Part shown: piece by piece, positions 15,827-24,186 of the stretch | Numbering within the stretch: the stretch's first letter is position 1 | Layout of the letters: each line of letters opens with the position of its first letter | DNA from: CAZJHX01 sp964545715 | Lineage (GTDB): Bacteria > Myxococcota_A > UBA9042 > GCA-2863065 | Assembly (NCBI GenBank): GCA_964545715.1 | Contig: CAZJHX010000085.1 | Location: forward strand, 1-45,940 | Direction: 5' to 3' | DNA: 45,940 nucleotides | The notes under the pieces: generated by a model | What the model was told of the DNA's origin: nothing | Seen by the model: the letters and a program-made list of their open reading frames with translations, nothing else | Database searches by the model: none | Translations under genes and position numbers: made by a program

Positions 15827-18593
15827 TCTTCGAGCCGGAGTCGTCGCCCTGGCGGTCGCTGCCTGCACCGCGGTGGTGGGGTGCGCCGAGCCGACCGCGG
15901 GGGGCGCCTTCGAGGTCGATGTGTTGCCGGTGCTGGAGGGCAGGTGCTTCATGGCGCCGTGTCACGGGGTCGCGCCGGGCGCCGATTGGCCGGAGCCTGA
16001 GGACGGCTTTTTTGTGGCGCTGGATGCATCGGGAAAGGTCGCCGATCCCGCCGCGGCCCGTACGGCGGCGCTGGCCCGCATCGTGACCCACGGTCCGCCA
16101 CAGGCGTCGTCTCTGGTGCGCGTGCCTATGTCGCCCCAGTCAGGCGGCGGACCGCACTTCGGTGGCGTCGGCTTCGGCGGTCCGGGCGATCCCGGGTTGG
16201 AGGCGGTGCTGGCCTGGATCGGGACCGAGTCCGCGGGCGGCGAGGACGTGTACTTGACGGCCCTGGAGCAGCGGTTTGCCGACACGGTGATGCCGACGCT
16301 CATTGAAAGCTGCGGGCAGAGCAACTGTCACCGCGCCACCGACGGCGCCTTTGCGAAGTTTGCCCCCCGCCTGGAGCCCCTCACCGGTCTGGCCGCGCCC
16401 AAGGACATTCGCAGCGCGTACGCCAGCACGCGAAAGCACCTGGATCTGTGGAGTGACGATGCGCTGCGCTCACGGCTGCTGCGCAAGGGGATCCGGCCGT
16501 TCTTCTTTGGCGGCATGACTCACCGGCGGGCGCCGACCGGCTTCTTCCCCGTCCTGCTGACGATGGTTCGCGATGCGCCGGCCATCAAAGCGGTCCTGGA
16601 GTGGGTGGACGCGGAGCGCACGGCGATAGGCGCGGCATTGAAGCCTGTACCGAGCGCGCTGCTGTACGTGGCGGGCCCGCCCGCAAAGAGAGCGCCCTTC
16701 CGGCTGGAGCCCGGGCCGCTGGGATCGGACCTGTTCAGCACGCCGTGGCCGGGGTCGGTGGAGACCGCGGAGAACCTGACGGCGTCGCTGCATCCCGACG
16801 GGCAGGCCGAGGTACGCGATCCCACCGTGTCCCACGATGCGGAGCGGGTGGTCGTGGCGATGCGGCGTGACGGTGAGAGCCGCCTGCGCCTATGGGAGAT
16901 CGACCTGGCGACGCGACAGGGCAGGGCGGTCGTCGCCGATTCGTCGCCCGGCTCGTATGCCCAGCCCGTCTATGCGCCGGACGGCCGGATCGTGGCGGTG
17001 TGGGACGGTCATGGTGAGCTCGGTGTGGACGGCAATGGTGTGGCGCCGGAGCTGGTGGCGATCGAGGCCGACGGCAGCGTACAGCGCCTGACGTTTACGC
17101 CGGTACCCGAGATGACGCCGACGTTTCTGGCGTCCGGCAAGACGCGCGGGCAGCTGCTCTTCAGCACGCGGCGACGGGGTCCGTTGGGCGACGAGGGCGT
17201 GATGTTCCGCTTTCCGCTGTGCCACAACAGGAAGCACCACGGCGACCCGGAGTATCATGTGCACTTTGGGGCCAGCATCGCGCCGATCACGCCGCTGGCG
17301 GCGCGCGACATGCCCGACGGGCGCCAGGTGATCATCGGGCTGAGCGGCGCGGGCAGCAACGACGATCGCGGGATGATCGGCATGTTGGACAGGTCGCTTG
17401 GGCCGATGCTGCCGCCGGATCGCCAGGGCCAGGCCAGCGTCATCGACTACAAGGCGGCGATCCGATGGGTCGACACGGCGCCGCGGTATCGCGATCCGGC
17501 GCCCATGGTCGACGGGCGCGTGCTGGTCGCGGCGGACACCGCGGACCGGCCGGGCGAGGACGCGATCGTGGCGCTGACGTTCGATGACACGTTTGAGGTG
17601 CCGCCGGTGACGATGGAGACGCTGCTGGTCGTCGAGGGGATGAGCCTTCGGTCGCCGACGGCTGTGGTTCCGCGCCCGCCCGAGGATGATGAGCACGAGA
17701 CGGTGGTGGACCACGAGGCCGAGCACGGCTTTCTCGCGTTTCGTGACACTGGCGTGCTGGAGGCGATTTACGGCCGCACCGGGCCGACGGGAGCGCGCGA
17801 GGTGCGGGCGCCGGTCAGCGGCGTGCGGCTGCTCGCGTGGGAGGGCGTGGCGGCAGACGGCGTTCGCTACGATGACGTTGGTGGGTCGACGGTTGGGCTG
17901 AGCAGGCAGCCTCCGACGCGCATCCTGGGTCAGTGGTCGCTGCCGAAGGATCGCAGCGCATGGCTGCGGGTGCCGGCGCGCACGCCGCTGATGCTTCAGT
18001 GGCTGGACGACAAGGGCATGATGGTCGGCAATCAGCTGGATCGCTGGTACTACGCTGAAGGCAACGAGGTGGTCAGCGGCGGGACCAACGAAGCTACGTA
18101 TCCGCACGCGTGCGGTGGCTGTCACGGCAGCCCGACCGGACGGTCCATCGATGAGCTGGCGGAGGGGCCGGACGCGCTGAGCTCGGCGTCGATCACGCTG
18201 TCCACGCACAAGGCAAGAAACCCACGCGAGCCGCTGCCGGCGACGCCTGTCAACATGCAGGGCGGGTTCATCGACTACCGTCACGACGTCGGCCCGCTGT
18301 TTGAGGCGCAGTGCCTCGGCTGCCACTCGGGTCAGACGCCGGCGGGTGACCTGGCGCTGGACGATCGTCCCGGGACGGGACGGTTCCCGCCGGCCTACGA
18401 GCAGCTGATGTTGCGAGCGGTGGATCGGGTCACGCTGCGGGCGTCCGAGAGCCTCGTGGTCGCCCGATTATTGGGCACGAAATGCCTGCCACAGCCGGCC
18501 GACGATGAGACGATGAGCACCGTGGTGCAGTGGATCGAGTCGGGGGCGGCCTACGACGCCGATGCGCGGGAGGAGGCGACCGATGCGCCTTAG
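15813..18593 (+). CDS. multiheme beta-propeller lipoprotein (PSCyt/HzsA-like layout)
   Basis: A 926-aa exported protein; TTG 15813 is the only start giving a full signal peptide (ending AVVGC). Heme-type motifs are two CX4CH at residues 45 (CFMAPCH) and 167 (CGQSNCH), and two CXXCH at 767 (CGGCH) and 834 (CLGCH). Between them lies a TolB/WD40-like propeller (SRLRLWEIDLATRQ, YAQPVYAPDGRIVAV). This order of cytochrome, propeller and cytochrome recalls planctomycete cytochrome proteins and the hydrazine synthase alpha subunit family; I infer kinship of layout, not hydrazine synthesis. It overlaps both neighbours (14 and 11 nt), so it belongs to the same operon as the DUF1501 modules. Confidence 0.75.
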   Translation: MLPTDLRAGVVALAVAACTAVVGCAEPTAGGAFEVDVLPVLEGRCFMAPCHGVAPGADWPEPEDGFFVALDASGKVADPAAARTAALARIVTHGPPQASSLVRVPMSPQSGGGPHFGGVGFGGPGDPGLEAVLAWIGTESAGGEDVYLTALEQRFADTVMPTLIESCGQSNCHRATDGAFAKFAPRLEPLTGLAAPKDIRSAYASTRKHLDLWSDDALRSRLLRKGIRPFFFGGMTHRRAPTGFFPVLLTMVRDAPAIKAVLEWVDAERTAIGAALKPVPSALLYVAGPPAKRAPFRLEPGPLGSDLFSTPWPGSVETAENLTASLHPDGQAEVRDPTVSHDAERVVVAMRRDGESRLRLWEIDLATRQGRAVVADSSPGSYAQPVYAPDGRIVAVWDGHGELGVDGNGVAPELVAIEADGSVQRLTFTPVPEMTPTFLASGKTRGQLLFSTRRRGPLGDEGVMFRFPLCHNRKHHGDPEYHVHFGASIAPITPLAARDMPDGRQVIIGLSGAGSNDDRGMIGMLDRSLGPMLPPDRQGQASVIDYKAAIRWVDTAPRYRDPAPMVDGRVLVAADTADRPGEDAIVALTFDDTFEVPPVTMETLLVVEGMSLRSPTAVVPRPPEDDEHETVVDHEAEHGFLAFRDTGVLEAIYGRTGPTGAREVRAPVSGVRLLAWEGVAADGVRYDDVGGSTVGLSRQPPTRILGQWSLPKDRSAWLRVPARTPLMLQWLDDKGMMVGNQLDRWYYAEGNEVVSGGTNEATYPHACGGCHGSPTGRSIDELAEGPDALSSASITLSTHKARNPREPLPATPVNMQGGFIDYRHDVGPLFEAQCLGCHSGQTPAGDLALDDRPGTGRFPPAYEQLMLRAVDRVTLRASESLVVARLLGTKCLPQPADDETMSTVVQWIESGAAYDADAREEATDAP

Positions 18594-19002
18594 CCTGCTG
18601 GCCGCCTTGAGCGTACTGGCGTTTGGCTGCGTTGAAGAGCCGGGCACACACCCGCTGGAGATCCCGTCTGTCGGTGACTTTGCGGCCACGGTGCAGCCGA
18701 TGCTGACGAAGAGCTGTGCGTCCGCGTCGTGCCACGGACGACGGGATCGGGCGCTTGTGCTGTATGCGCCGGGAGCGTACCGATCGGACCCGGCGCGCCT
18801 CTATCTGGACGAGCCGCTGACCCCCGCCGAGCTGAAGACCAACGCGCTGAACGTGGCCGCGTTCGCGCAGGGAGAGGCCCCGATGCTGCGCAAGCCCCTG
18901 CCGCCTTCCGCCGGGGGCCTGTGGCACGGCGGCGGTGACGTGTTTGCCGGCACCCAGGACCCGGGATATCAGGCGCTGGTTGCGTGGTTGGCCGCGCCTT
19001 AG
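18583..19002 (+). CDS. small exported cytochrome-like protein with CX4CH motif
   Basis: A 139-aa protein with a signal peptide (ending AFGC). It starts at ATG 18583, which has GGAGG seven bases upstream; an earlier in-frame ATG at 18562 is less likely. Its one heme-type motif is CASASCH, a CX4CH, at residue 45 within FAATVQPMLTKSC. This matches the N-terminal motif context of the 926-aa protein (FEVDVLPVLEGRC, also residue 45). The rest contains a Gly-rich GGLWHGGGDVF and a helix ending in YQALVAWLAAP, as in small c-type cytochrome domains. It probably acts with the multiheme protein whose gene it overlaps by 11 nt. It may be the last gene of the operon. Confidence 0.7.
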   Translation: MRLSLLAALSVLAFGCVEEPGTHPLEIPSVGDFAATVQPMLTKSCASASCHGRRDRALVLYAPGAYRSDPARLYLDEPLTPAELKTNALNVAAFAQGEAPMLRKPLPPSAGGLWHGGGDVFAGTQDPGYQALVAWLAAP

Positions 19003-19014
19003 CATTATCCCAAC

Positions 19015-19476
19015 ATGAAGATCGCGCTGTGTTCCGACGAGCCCTATCCCGTGCACGACACCGTTCGGCGCATTCTGTCTGACCGCGGACACGATATCGT
19101 CGCCTTTGGCGCCATCGCCACGGGTGAGGACGCGCCGTGGGCCGACGTGGCCGAGCAGGCGGCGCTGGCTGTAGCGCGTGGCGAGTGCGATGAGGGCGTG
19201 TTCTTCTGCTGGTCGGGTACGGGGATCTCGATCGCGGCCAACAAGGTTGCCGGCATCCGCGCCGCGCTTTGCTCCGACCCGGGGGCCGCGGCCGCCGCCC
19301 GCGTCTGGAATCACGCCAACGTGATCTGTCTTTCGAACCGGACTCTGTCCCAGGACATGGCCGCGGAGATTCTAGCGCAGTGGCTCGAAACGGAGCCTGG
19401 TTCGCAGGGTTCGGAGGGTGTTCGACGCCTGGCGGATGTCGACGCCCGTCAGCGACGTTCAAATGAGGGCCTGTAG
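19015..19476 (+). CDS. rpiB: RpiB/LacAB-family sugar-phosphate isomerase
   Basis: A 153-aa cytosolic protein of the ribose-5-phosphate isomerase B family. The core CWSGTGISIAANKVAGIRAA matches the family hallmark C(G)xGxGxSIAANK, with the catalytic-base Cys at residue 65. The usual N-terminal SDHAG is replaced by CSDEPYP, and the usual HNDAN is WNHAN, so two family His positions are changed or shifted. It may therefore act on a different sugar phosphate. It starts 12 bases after the cytochrome gene and may be read from the same message; nuoA begins 43 bases downstream. Confidence 0.82.
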   Translation: MKIALCSDEPYPVHDTVRRILSDRGHDIVAFGAIATGEDAPWADVAEQAALAVARGECDEGVFFCWSGTGISIAANKVAGIRAALCSDPGAAAAARVWNHANVICLSNRTLSQDMAAEILAQWLETEPGSQGSEGVRRLADVDARQRRSNEGL

Positions 19477-19511
19477 AGGTCTGGACACGCCCCTGCACGC
19501 TTGGTAAACCC

Positions 19512-19529
19512 GTGCTGCCATGGCAGCAC
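19512..19529. promoter_or_regulatory. 18-bp perfect palindrome centred on the nuoA start
   Basis: GTGCTGCCATGGCAGCAC is its own reverse complement, and its ATG (19520-19522) is the nuoA start codon. As DNA it looks like a dimeric-repressor site; as RNA it could only pair after extension or between molecules. There is no Shine-Dalgarno sequence before this start, which adds to the idea of unusual control. Confidence 0.45.
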
Positions 19530-20200
19530 ACTATGAACAGTACGTCGGGCTCATCGTCACCATCGTCCTGTGCTGCGGGATGATGGGCGTGGTCCTGTTC
19601 GTCAACTCGTTTGTGGGTCCCAAAACCCGCGGCGGGTTCCATGCCGAGCCGTTTGAGTGCGGGTCCGAGCCAATCGGATCGGCGCGCGAGCGCTTCAGCG
19701 TCAACTTCTACCTGGTCGCCATCTTCTTCATCGTCTTCGATATCGAGGCGGTCTTTTTGTATCCGTGGGCGGTGCTGTACCGCAGCTTCCTGGCCGACCC
19801 GGCGTTTGCGTTGACAGCGCTCGTCGAGATGTTCGTGTTCCTGGGCGTGCTCGCGGTCGGTCTGGTCTACGTGTGGAAGCGCGGCGGCCTGAAGTGGACG
19901 TGCCCCTATGAGCAGGGGGGTACTCGCGGCCCTGCAGGGCCGCTTCAACGACGGGGTGGTGAGCACCCACAGCGACTGTGGCGACGACACGGCGGTGATC
20001 GACCGGCGCGTTGTTCAAGACGTGGCGCGCTTTCTGCGCGACGACCCTGCCATGGCGTTCAACATGCCTATCGACTGCACGGGCGTCGACTATCTGACGA
20101 TGCCGGGGCGCGAGGGTCCGCGGTTCGAGGTTGTGTACCACCTGTACTCCACCACGAAGAACCACCGGATCCGCATCAAGGTCGCCTTGGACGAGGGTGA
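19520..20200 (+). CDS. nuoA: NADH-quinone oxidoreductase subunit A, without normal stop
   Basis: Residues 1-127 are a complete NuoA, a three-helix membrane subunit of complex I: FVNSFVGPKTRGG, the conserved loop FECGSEPIGSARERFSVNFY, FFIVFDIEAVFLYPWA, and the end VYVWKRGGLKW. NuoA normally stops about here. In this frame no stop occurs until 20200, giving 226 residues whose last 96 are Arg/Gly-rich and simply overlap nuoC in another frame. One extra base (for example a fifth C in CCCC at 19903-19906) would bring TGA at 19909-19911 into frame and create a normal ATGA junction. I read the tail as a sequence or real one-base deletion. Confidence 0.85.
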   Translation: MAAHYEQYVGLIVTIVLCCGMMGVVLFVNSFVGPKTRGGFHAEPFECGSEPIGSARERFSVNFYLVAIFFIVFDIEAVFLYPWAVLYRSFLADPAFALTALVEMFVFLGVLAVGLVYVWKRGGLKWTCPYEQGGTRGPAGPLQRRGGEHPQRLWRRHGGDRPARCSRRGALSARRPCHGVQHAYRLHGRRLSDDAGARGSAVRGCVPPVLHHEEPPDPHQGRLGRG

Positions 20201-20465
20201 CGTCACGATGCCGAGCCTGTGGCCGGTCTACAAGGGCGTGGACTGGTTCGAGCGCGAGGTCTACGACATGTACGGCGTGATCTTCGAGGGGCATCACGAC
20301 CTGCGCCGCATCTTGCTGTACCCCGAGTTCAAGGGCTATCCGCTGCGCAAGGACTACCCGCTGCGTGGATATCAGCCGCTGGTGCCGATCGCGCGCCTGG
20401 ACCCCGACAACGAGGACCCGAAGCTGGTCCAGCAAGACCTGAACCCGGAGGCGCCCAGTGAGTAA
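19908..20465 (+). CDS. nuoC: NADH-quinone oxidoreductase subunit C
   Basis: A 185-aa peripheral-arm subunit. The family signature is in WFEREVYDMYGVIFEGHHDL and RRILLYPEFKGYPLRKDYPL, followed by the usual short tail leading into nuoD. The N-terminal half has the ferredoxin-like strands expected of the 30-kDa subunit (FEVVYHLYSTTKNHRIRIKV). It follows nuoA directly: the ATG lies at the place where nuoA should end. nuoB, which normally separates nuoA and nuoC, is missing. It overlaps nuoD by 8 nt. Confidence 0.93.
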   Translation: MSRGVLAALQGRFNDGVVSTHSDCGDDTAVIDRRVVQDVARFLRDDPAMAFNMPIDCTGVDYLTMPGREGPRFEVVYHLYSTTKNHRIRIKVALDEGDVTMPSLWPVYKGVDWFEREVYDMYGVIFEGHHDLRRILLYPEFKGYPLRKDYPLRGYQPLVPIARLDPDNEDPKLVQQDLNPEAPSE

Positions 20466-21681
20466 GGACCCCGGCGCCAAAGCGGGACGCGCGGTCTTTG
20501 TCCCCGACCCGATGGACGCGTCGCGCATGACGCTGAACATGGGCCCGTCGCACCCCGCCATGCACGGCACGGTGCGCATGCGGCTGTCGTTGGAAGGCGA
20601 GACGATCCGCGACATGGACGTGGACATCGGCTACCTGCACCGCGGCTTTGAGATCCAGTGCGAGCAGGCGACCTGGACGCAGGTGCTGCCGTACACGGAC
20701 CGCCTGAACTACGTGTCGTCGCTGTCCAACAACGTGGGCTACGTGCTGGCGGTGGAGAAGCTGCTGGGCATCGAGGTGACCGACCGCTGCAAGTACATCC
20801 GCATGTTGTCGTGCGAGATCGCGCGCATCGCGGACCACCTGACGTCCATCGCGGCCGGCGCGCTGGAGCTGGGCGGCTTCACGCCAATGCTGTACGGCAT
20901 GCAGGCGCGCGAGGAGTTCTACAAGCTGATCGAGCGGCTATGTGGCGCGCGTTTGACTACCAGCTATACGCGCGTGGGCGGCGTCCGCTACGACCTGCCC
21001 GAGGACTTCGAGCAGGCTTACAAGGTCGCTGAAGCCAGCCTCTTCAAGAACATGAAAGACATCGACCGGATGCTTACGCGCAACCGCATCTTTGTCGATC
21101 GGATGGCCGACACCGGCGTTATCAGCCAGGAAGACGCCATCGCGTACAGCTGGACCGGGCCGTGCCTGCGGTCCACCGGGGTCGACTACGACATCCGCAA
21201 GACGGCGCCGTACCTCTTCTACGACCGCATCGACTTCGGGGTGCCGCTGGGTCACAACGGCGACAACTACGACCGCTATCTGTGCCGCCTGGCGGAGATC
21301 GATGAGTCGGTGAAGATCATCCGCCAGTGTTTCGAGCAGATGGAGCCCGGTCCGGTCAACCTGGACGACTGGACGGTGGTGTTGCCGCCCAAGGACGCCG
21401 TCTACAACACGATCGAGGGCATGATCGCGCACTTCAAGTTGATCATGGAGGGCATCAAGGTGCCCAAAGGCGAGGTCTACGGCTACACCGAGGCCCCCAA
21501 CGGCGAGCTCGGCTTCTACATGGTCAGCCAGGGCACCGGCTTCCCGTATCGCATCCACTGCCGCCCGCCATGCTTTGCGCTGGTACAGGCCATGAAGCAC
21601 ATCATGGTTGGTGAGCAACTGGCTGATATTATTCCGACTTTCGATACGATCAACATGATCGGCGGCGAGATAGATAGATAG
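20458..21681 (+). CDS. nuoD: NADH-quinone oxidoreductase subunit D
   Basis: A 407-aa 49-kDa subunit that helps form the quinone-binding site. It begins at GTG 20458 inside nuoC. Diagnostic segments are MTLNMGPSHPAMHGTVRM, GYLHRGFE, PYTDRLNYVSSLSNNVGY, the ARVGGVRYDLP-like TRVGGVRYDLP, and the C terminus DTINMIGGEIDR. The quinone-site residues His and Tyr (in SHPAMHG and PYTDRLNYV) are present. The last codons lie in a GATA tetranucleotide run, and the stop TAG abuts the next ATG. Confidence 0.95.
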   Translation: MSKDPGAKAGRAVFVPDPMDASRMTLNMGPSHPAMHGTVRMRLSLEGETIRDMDVDIGYLHRGFEIQCEQATWTQVLPYTDRLNYVSSLSNNVGYVLAVEKLLGIEVTDRCKYIRMLSCEIARIADHLTSIAAGALELGGFTPMLYGMQAREEFYKLIERLCGARLTTSYTRVGGVRYDLPEDFEQAYKVAEASLFKNMKDIDRMLTRNRIFVDRMADTGVISQEDAIAYSWTGPCLRSTGVDYDIRKTAPYLFYDRIDFGVPLGHNGDNYDRYLCRLAEIDESVKIIRQCFEQMEPGPVNLDDWTVVLPPKDAVYNTIEGMIAHFKLIMEGIKVPKGEVYGYTEAPNGELGFYMVSQGTGFPYRIHCRPPCFALVQAMKHIMVGEQLADIIPTFDTINMIGGEIDR

Positions 21682-21683
21682 AT
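21669..21683. repeat. GATA tetranucleotide repeat at the nuoD/nuoG junction
   Basis: Three and three-quarter perfect GATA units (15 bases) contain the nuoD stop codon and the first two bases of the nuoG start codon. Slippage by one unit would change the end of NuoD (I-D-R-stop) but keep a nearby stop, so the effect would be modest. Confidence 0.7.
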
Positions 21684-23142
21684 GGGCGACAAGCTTTCAG
21701 TCACGATCAACGGGCAGGCGCTGGAGGTCGACAAAGGCACGACCATTTTGGCTGCCGCGGAGTCGATCGGGGTCGAGATCCCGACCTTCTGCTACCACCC
21801 GGGCCTCAGCGCGCCGGCCAACTGCCGCATGTGCCTGGTCAACACCAACAAGGCGCCCAAGCTCCTGCCCGCCTGTTACGGCACCTGCATGGACGGCATG
21901 GAGGTGACCACCGAGGACGAGAAGACGCTCAAGACGCGCAAGTCCACGCTGGAGTTCATCCTGCTCAACCACCCGGTCGACTGCCCGATCTGCGATCAGG
22001 CCGGCGAGTGCGTGCTGCAGGACAACTACTTCAACCACTCGGCGTCGCCGTCTCGGCTGTTTACGCGCAAAGACCACAAGCCCAAGGCGGAGCCGCTGGG
22101 GCCCGAGGTCATGTTGGACGCCGAGCGCTGCATCGTCTGCACGCGCTGCGTCCGCTTCTGTGACGAGGTGTCCAAGTCCGGTGAGCTGCGTGTGACGCAT
22201 CGCGGCAACCGCTCGTTCGTGACGACGTTTGAGGGCAAGCAGCTCGACAACGACTACTCGGTGTGCACCGCGGACATCTGCCCGGTCGGCGCGCTGACCA
22301 GCCGGGACTTCCGGTTCAAGATGCGCGTGTGGTTCCTCAAGACGGCCGACACGGTCTGCAGCGGCTGCTCCAAGGGGTGCAACATTCACCTCGATCACGG
22401 TGATGGCGAGGTCCAGCGGTATCGGCCGCGGGAGAACGCCGACGTCAACCAGTGGTGGATGTGCGACGCCGGCCGCCTGACCTACAAAGAGTTTCAGCAG
22501 AACCGCATCCTCTCGGCCCGCATCGGCGAGAGCGAGCATCCGGTCCGCGAGGCCGTGGGCAAGGCGGCGCGCAAGATCGCGGCGTATGGCGGCGAGCTTG
22601 CGGTGGCGCTGAGCCCCATGCTGACCAACGAGGACATGGCCGCGCTGCTGGACTCTGCGGACGCCTTGAAGATCACCCGCTGGTACATGGGCGGGCGTCC
22701 AGACGGCAAGGCGGACGACCTGCTGCTCAAAGCGGACAAAAACCCCAATCGCCGTGGCCTGACGGATGCCTTGAGCGCAGCCGGCAAGACGGCTGCCACG
22801 CTGGGATCGATGCCGGCCGACATCGCCGCCGGCAACGTGAAAGGCGTGCTGTGGTTCGGTCACGAGCACGCGGCCGACGGGTCGCTGGCGCAGTCGCTGT
22901 CCAAGCTGTCGCTGCGGGTGCATGTGGCGTCCAACGACAGTGAGTGGTCCAAAGGCGCGGACGTAGTGCTGCCCATGCGGACCTTCGAAGAGATCGACGG
23001 CAGCTGGACCAACTGCGACGGCGTCGTCCAGGCCCTTCAGGCTGGTCCCGCCCCGAAGGGCGCATCGGCGGCGTGCAAGGAGCTGGTTACGGCCATCGCG
23101 GCCCGTCTGTCACCCCCGGCGCGCCCGGCTGCGCAGGCATAG
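21682..23142 (+). CDS. nuoG: NADH-quinone oxidoreductase subunit G, short form
   Basis: A 486-aa iron-sulfur subunit. In order: a 2Fe-2S ferredoxin domain (CYHPGLSAPANCRMC, then PACYG), the His-Cys3 4Fe-4S site (HPVDCPICDQAGEC), a second 4Fe-4S site (CIVCTRCVRFC with CPVGAL), and an N7-type cluster (CSGCSKGC...MCDAGR). A remnant of the molybdopterin-oxidoreductase fold follows. Typical NuoG has 680-900 residues, so about half of the C-terminal domain is absent, yet the end is clean and ADVVLPMRTFEEIDGSWTN is preserved. Electrons would come from NuoEF, whose genes are not here. It begins directly after the nuoD stop. Confidence 0.93.
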   Translation: MGDKLSVTINGQALEVDKGTTILAAAESIGVEIPTFCYHPGLSAPANCRMCLVNTNKAPKLLPACYGTCMDGMEVTTEDEKTLKTRKSTLEFILLNHPVDCPICDQAGECVLQDNYFNHSASPSRLFTRKDHKPKAEPLGPEVMLDAERCIVCTRCVRFCDEVSKSGELRVTHRGNRSFVTTFEGKQLDNDYSVCTADICPVGALTSRDFRFKMRVWFLKTADTVCSGCSKGCNIHLDHGDGEVQRYRPRENADVNQWWMCDAGRLTYKEFQQNRILSARIGESEHPVREAVGKAARKIAAYGGELAVALSPMLTNEDMAALLDSADALKITRWYMGGRPDGKADDLLLKADKNPNRRGLTDALSAAGKTAATLGSMPADIAAGNVKGVLWFGHEHAADGSLAQSLSKLSLRVHVASNDSEWSKGADVVLPMRTFEEIDGSWTNCDGVVQALQAGPAPKGASAACKELVTAIAARLSPPARPAAQA

Positions 23143-23151
23143 GAGCGACTG

Positions 23152-24186
23152 ATGCCCTGGAACCTTATCGGCCTCGCGCTTCTGAAGTTTGCAGTCATCA
23201 TGCTGGGCTTCGTGATGCTGCTGGCCACCGTGCTGACCTGGGTCGAGCGCAAGTACAGCGCGTTCTCCCAGGACCGGCTGGGCCCCAACCGCGCTGAGAT
23301 CGGCGGCATGCGGCTGGGCGGCCTGTTTCACATGATCGCGGACCCCATCAAGGTGCTCTTTAAAGAGGACTTCTTTCCGACCAACGCCAACCCGATCATG
23401 TATCGGCTGGCCCCGTGGATGAGCGTGGTGCCGCCCATGGTGCTGTTTGCGGTCATCCCGTTCGGCCCCGGCGACAACTTTGTCATCGCCGACCCCAACA
23501 TCGGCGTGCTCTTCATCTTTGCGTTTGGCGCGCTCGGGGTCTACGGCTCGGTCTTCGGCGGGTGGGCGTCCAACTCCAAGTTCAGCCTGCTCGGTGGGTT
23601 GCGCACCTCCGCCCAGATGATCAGCTACGAGGTCGCGCTGGGTTTGAACCTGGTGGGCGCCTTCATGATCTTCGAGAGCGTCACGCTGCAGGGCATGATC
23701 CAGGAGCAGGGGGGCACCGTGCTTGGGTTCATCCCGGCGTGGGGCATCTTCTTGCAGCCCGTCTCGTTCGTGCTCTTCCTGGCGTCTGCAATCGCCGAGA
23801 ACAAGCGGGCGCCGTTCGACTTGCCCGAGGCCGAGTCCGAGCTGGTCGCCGGGTACTTCACTGAGTACTCATCGATGAAGTTTGCGCTCTTCTCGCTGGG
23901 CGAGTTCATCGAGATCGTCGCGATCGCCTGCATCGGCAGCTGCGTCTTCCTGGGTGGCTGGCAGATCCCGTGGGCGCCGGCCGCCGGTGGCGCGCTGTTT
24001 ACACTGGCGCAGATCGGCTGCTTTCTGACCAAGGTACTCTTCCTGGTCATGGTGCAGATGACGATTCGCTGGACGCTGCCGCGCTTCCGTTACGATCAGC
24101 TCATGCGTCTGGGCTGGCTCTACATTCTGCCGCTCACCATGCTGAACATCCTCGCCACCGGCGTTGTGCTATACGTGATCTCCTGA
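23152..24186 (+). CDS. nuoH: NADH-quinone oxidoreductase subunit H
   Basis: A 344-aa membrane subunit with about eight helices that forms the quinone chamber. Key stretches are TWVERKYSAFSQDRLGPNRA, DPIKVLFKEDF, the acidic loop NKRAPFDLPEAESELVAGY, EYSSMKFALFSLGEF, and the end TIRWTLPRFRYDQLMRLGW. It begins nine bases after nuoG, with AGGAG close upstream (TAGGAGCG). Its TGA overlaps the ATG of nuoI by one base. Confidence 0.96.
   Translation: MPWNLIGLALLKFAVIMLGFVMLLATVLTWVERKYSAFSQDRLGPNRAEIGGMRLGGLFHMIADPIKVLFKEDFFPTNANPIMYRLAPWMSVVPPMVLFAVIPFGPGDNFVIADPNIGVLFIFAFGALGVYGSVFGGWASNSKFSLLGGLRTSAQMISYEVALGLNLVGAFMIFESVTLQGMIQEQGGTVLGFIPAWGIFLQPVSFVLFLASAIAENKRAPFDLPEAESELVAGYFTEYSSMKFALFSLGEFIEIVAIACIGSCVFLGGWQIPWAPAAGGALFTLAQIGCFLTKVLFLVMVQMTIRWTLPRFRYDQLMRLGWLYILPLTMLNILATGVVLYVIS

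Noticed and set aside
15813..18593. True hydrazine synthase alpha subunit
   Set aside because: Only the cytochrome-propeller layout is similar. There are no partner beta/gamma subunits or other anammox genes.
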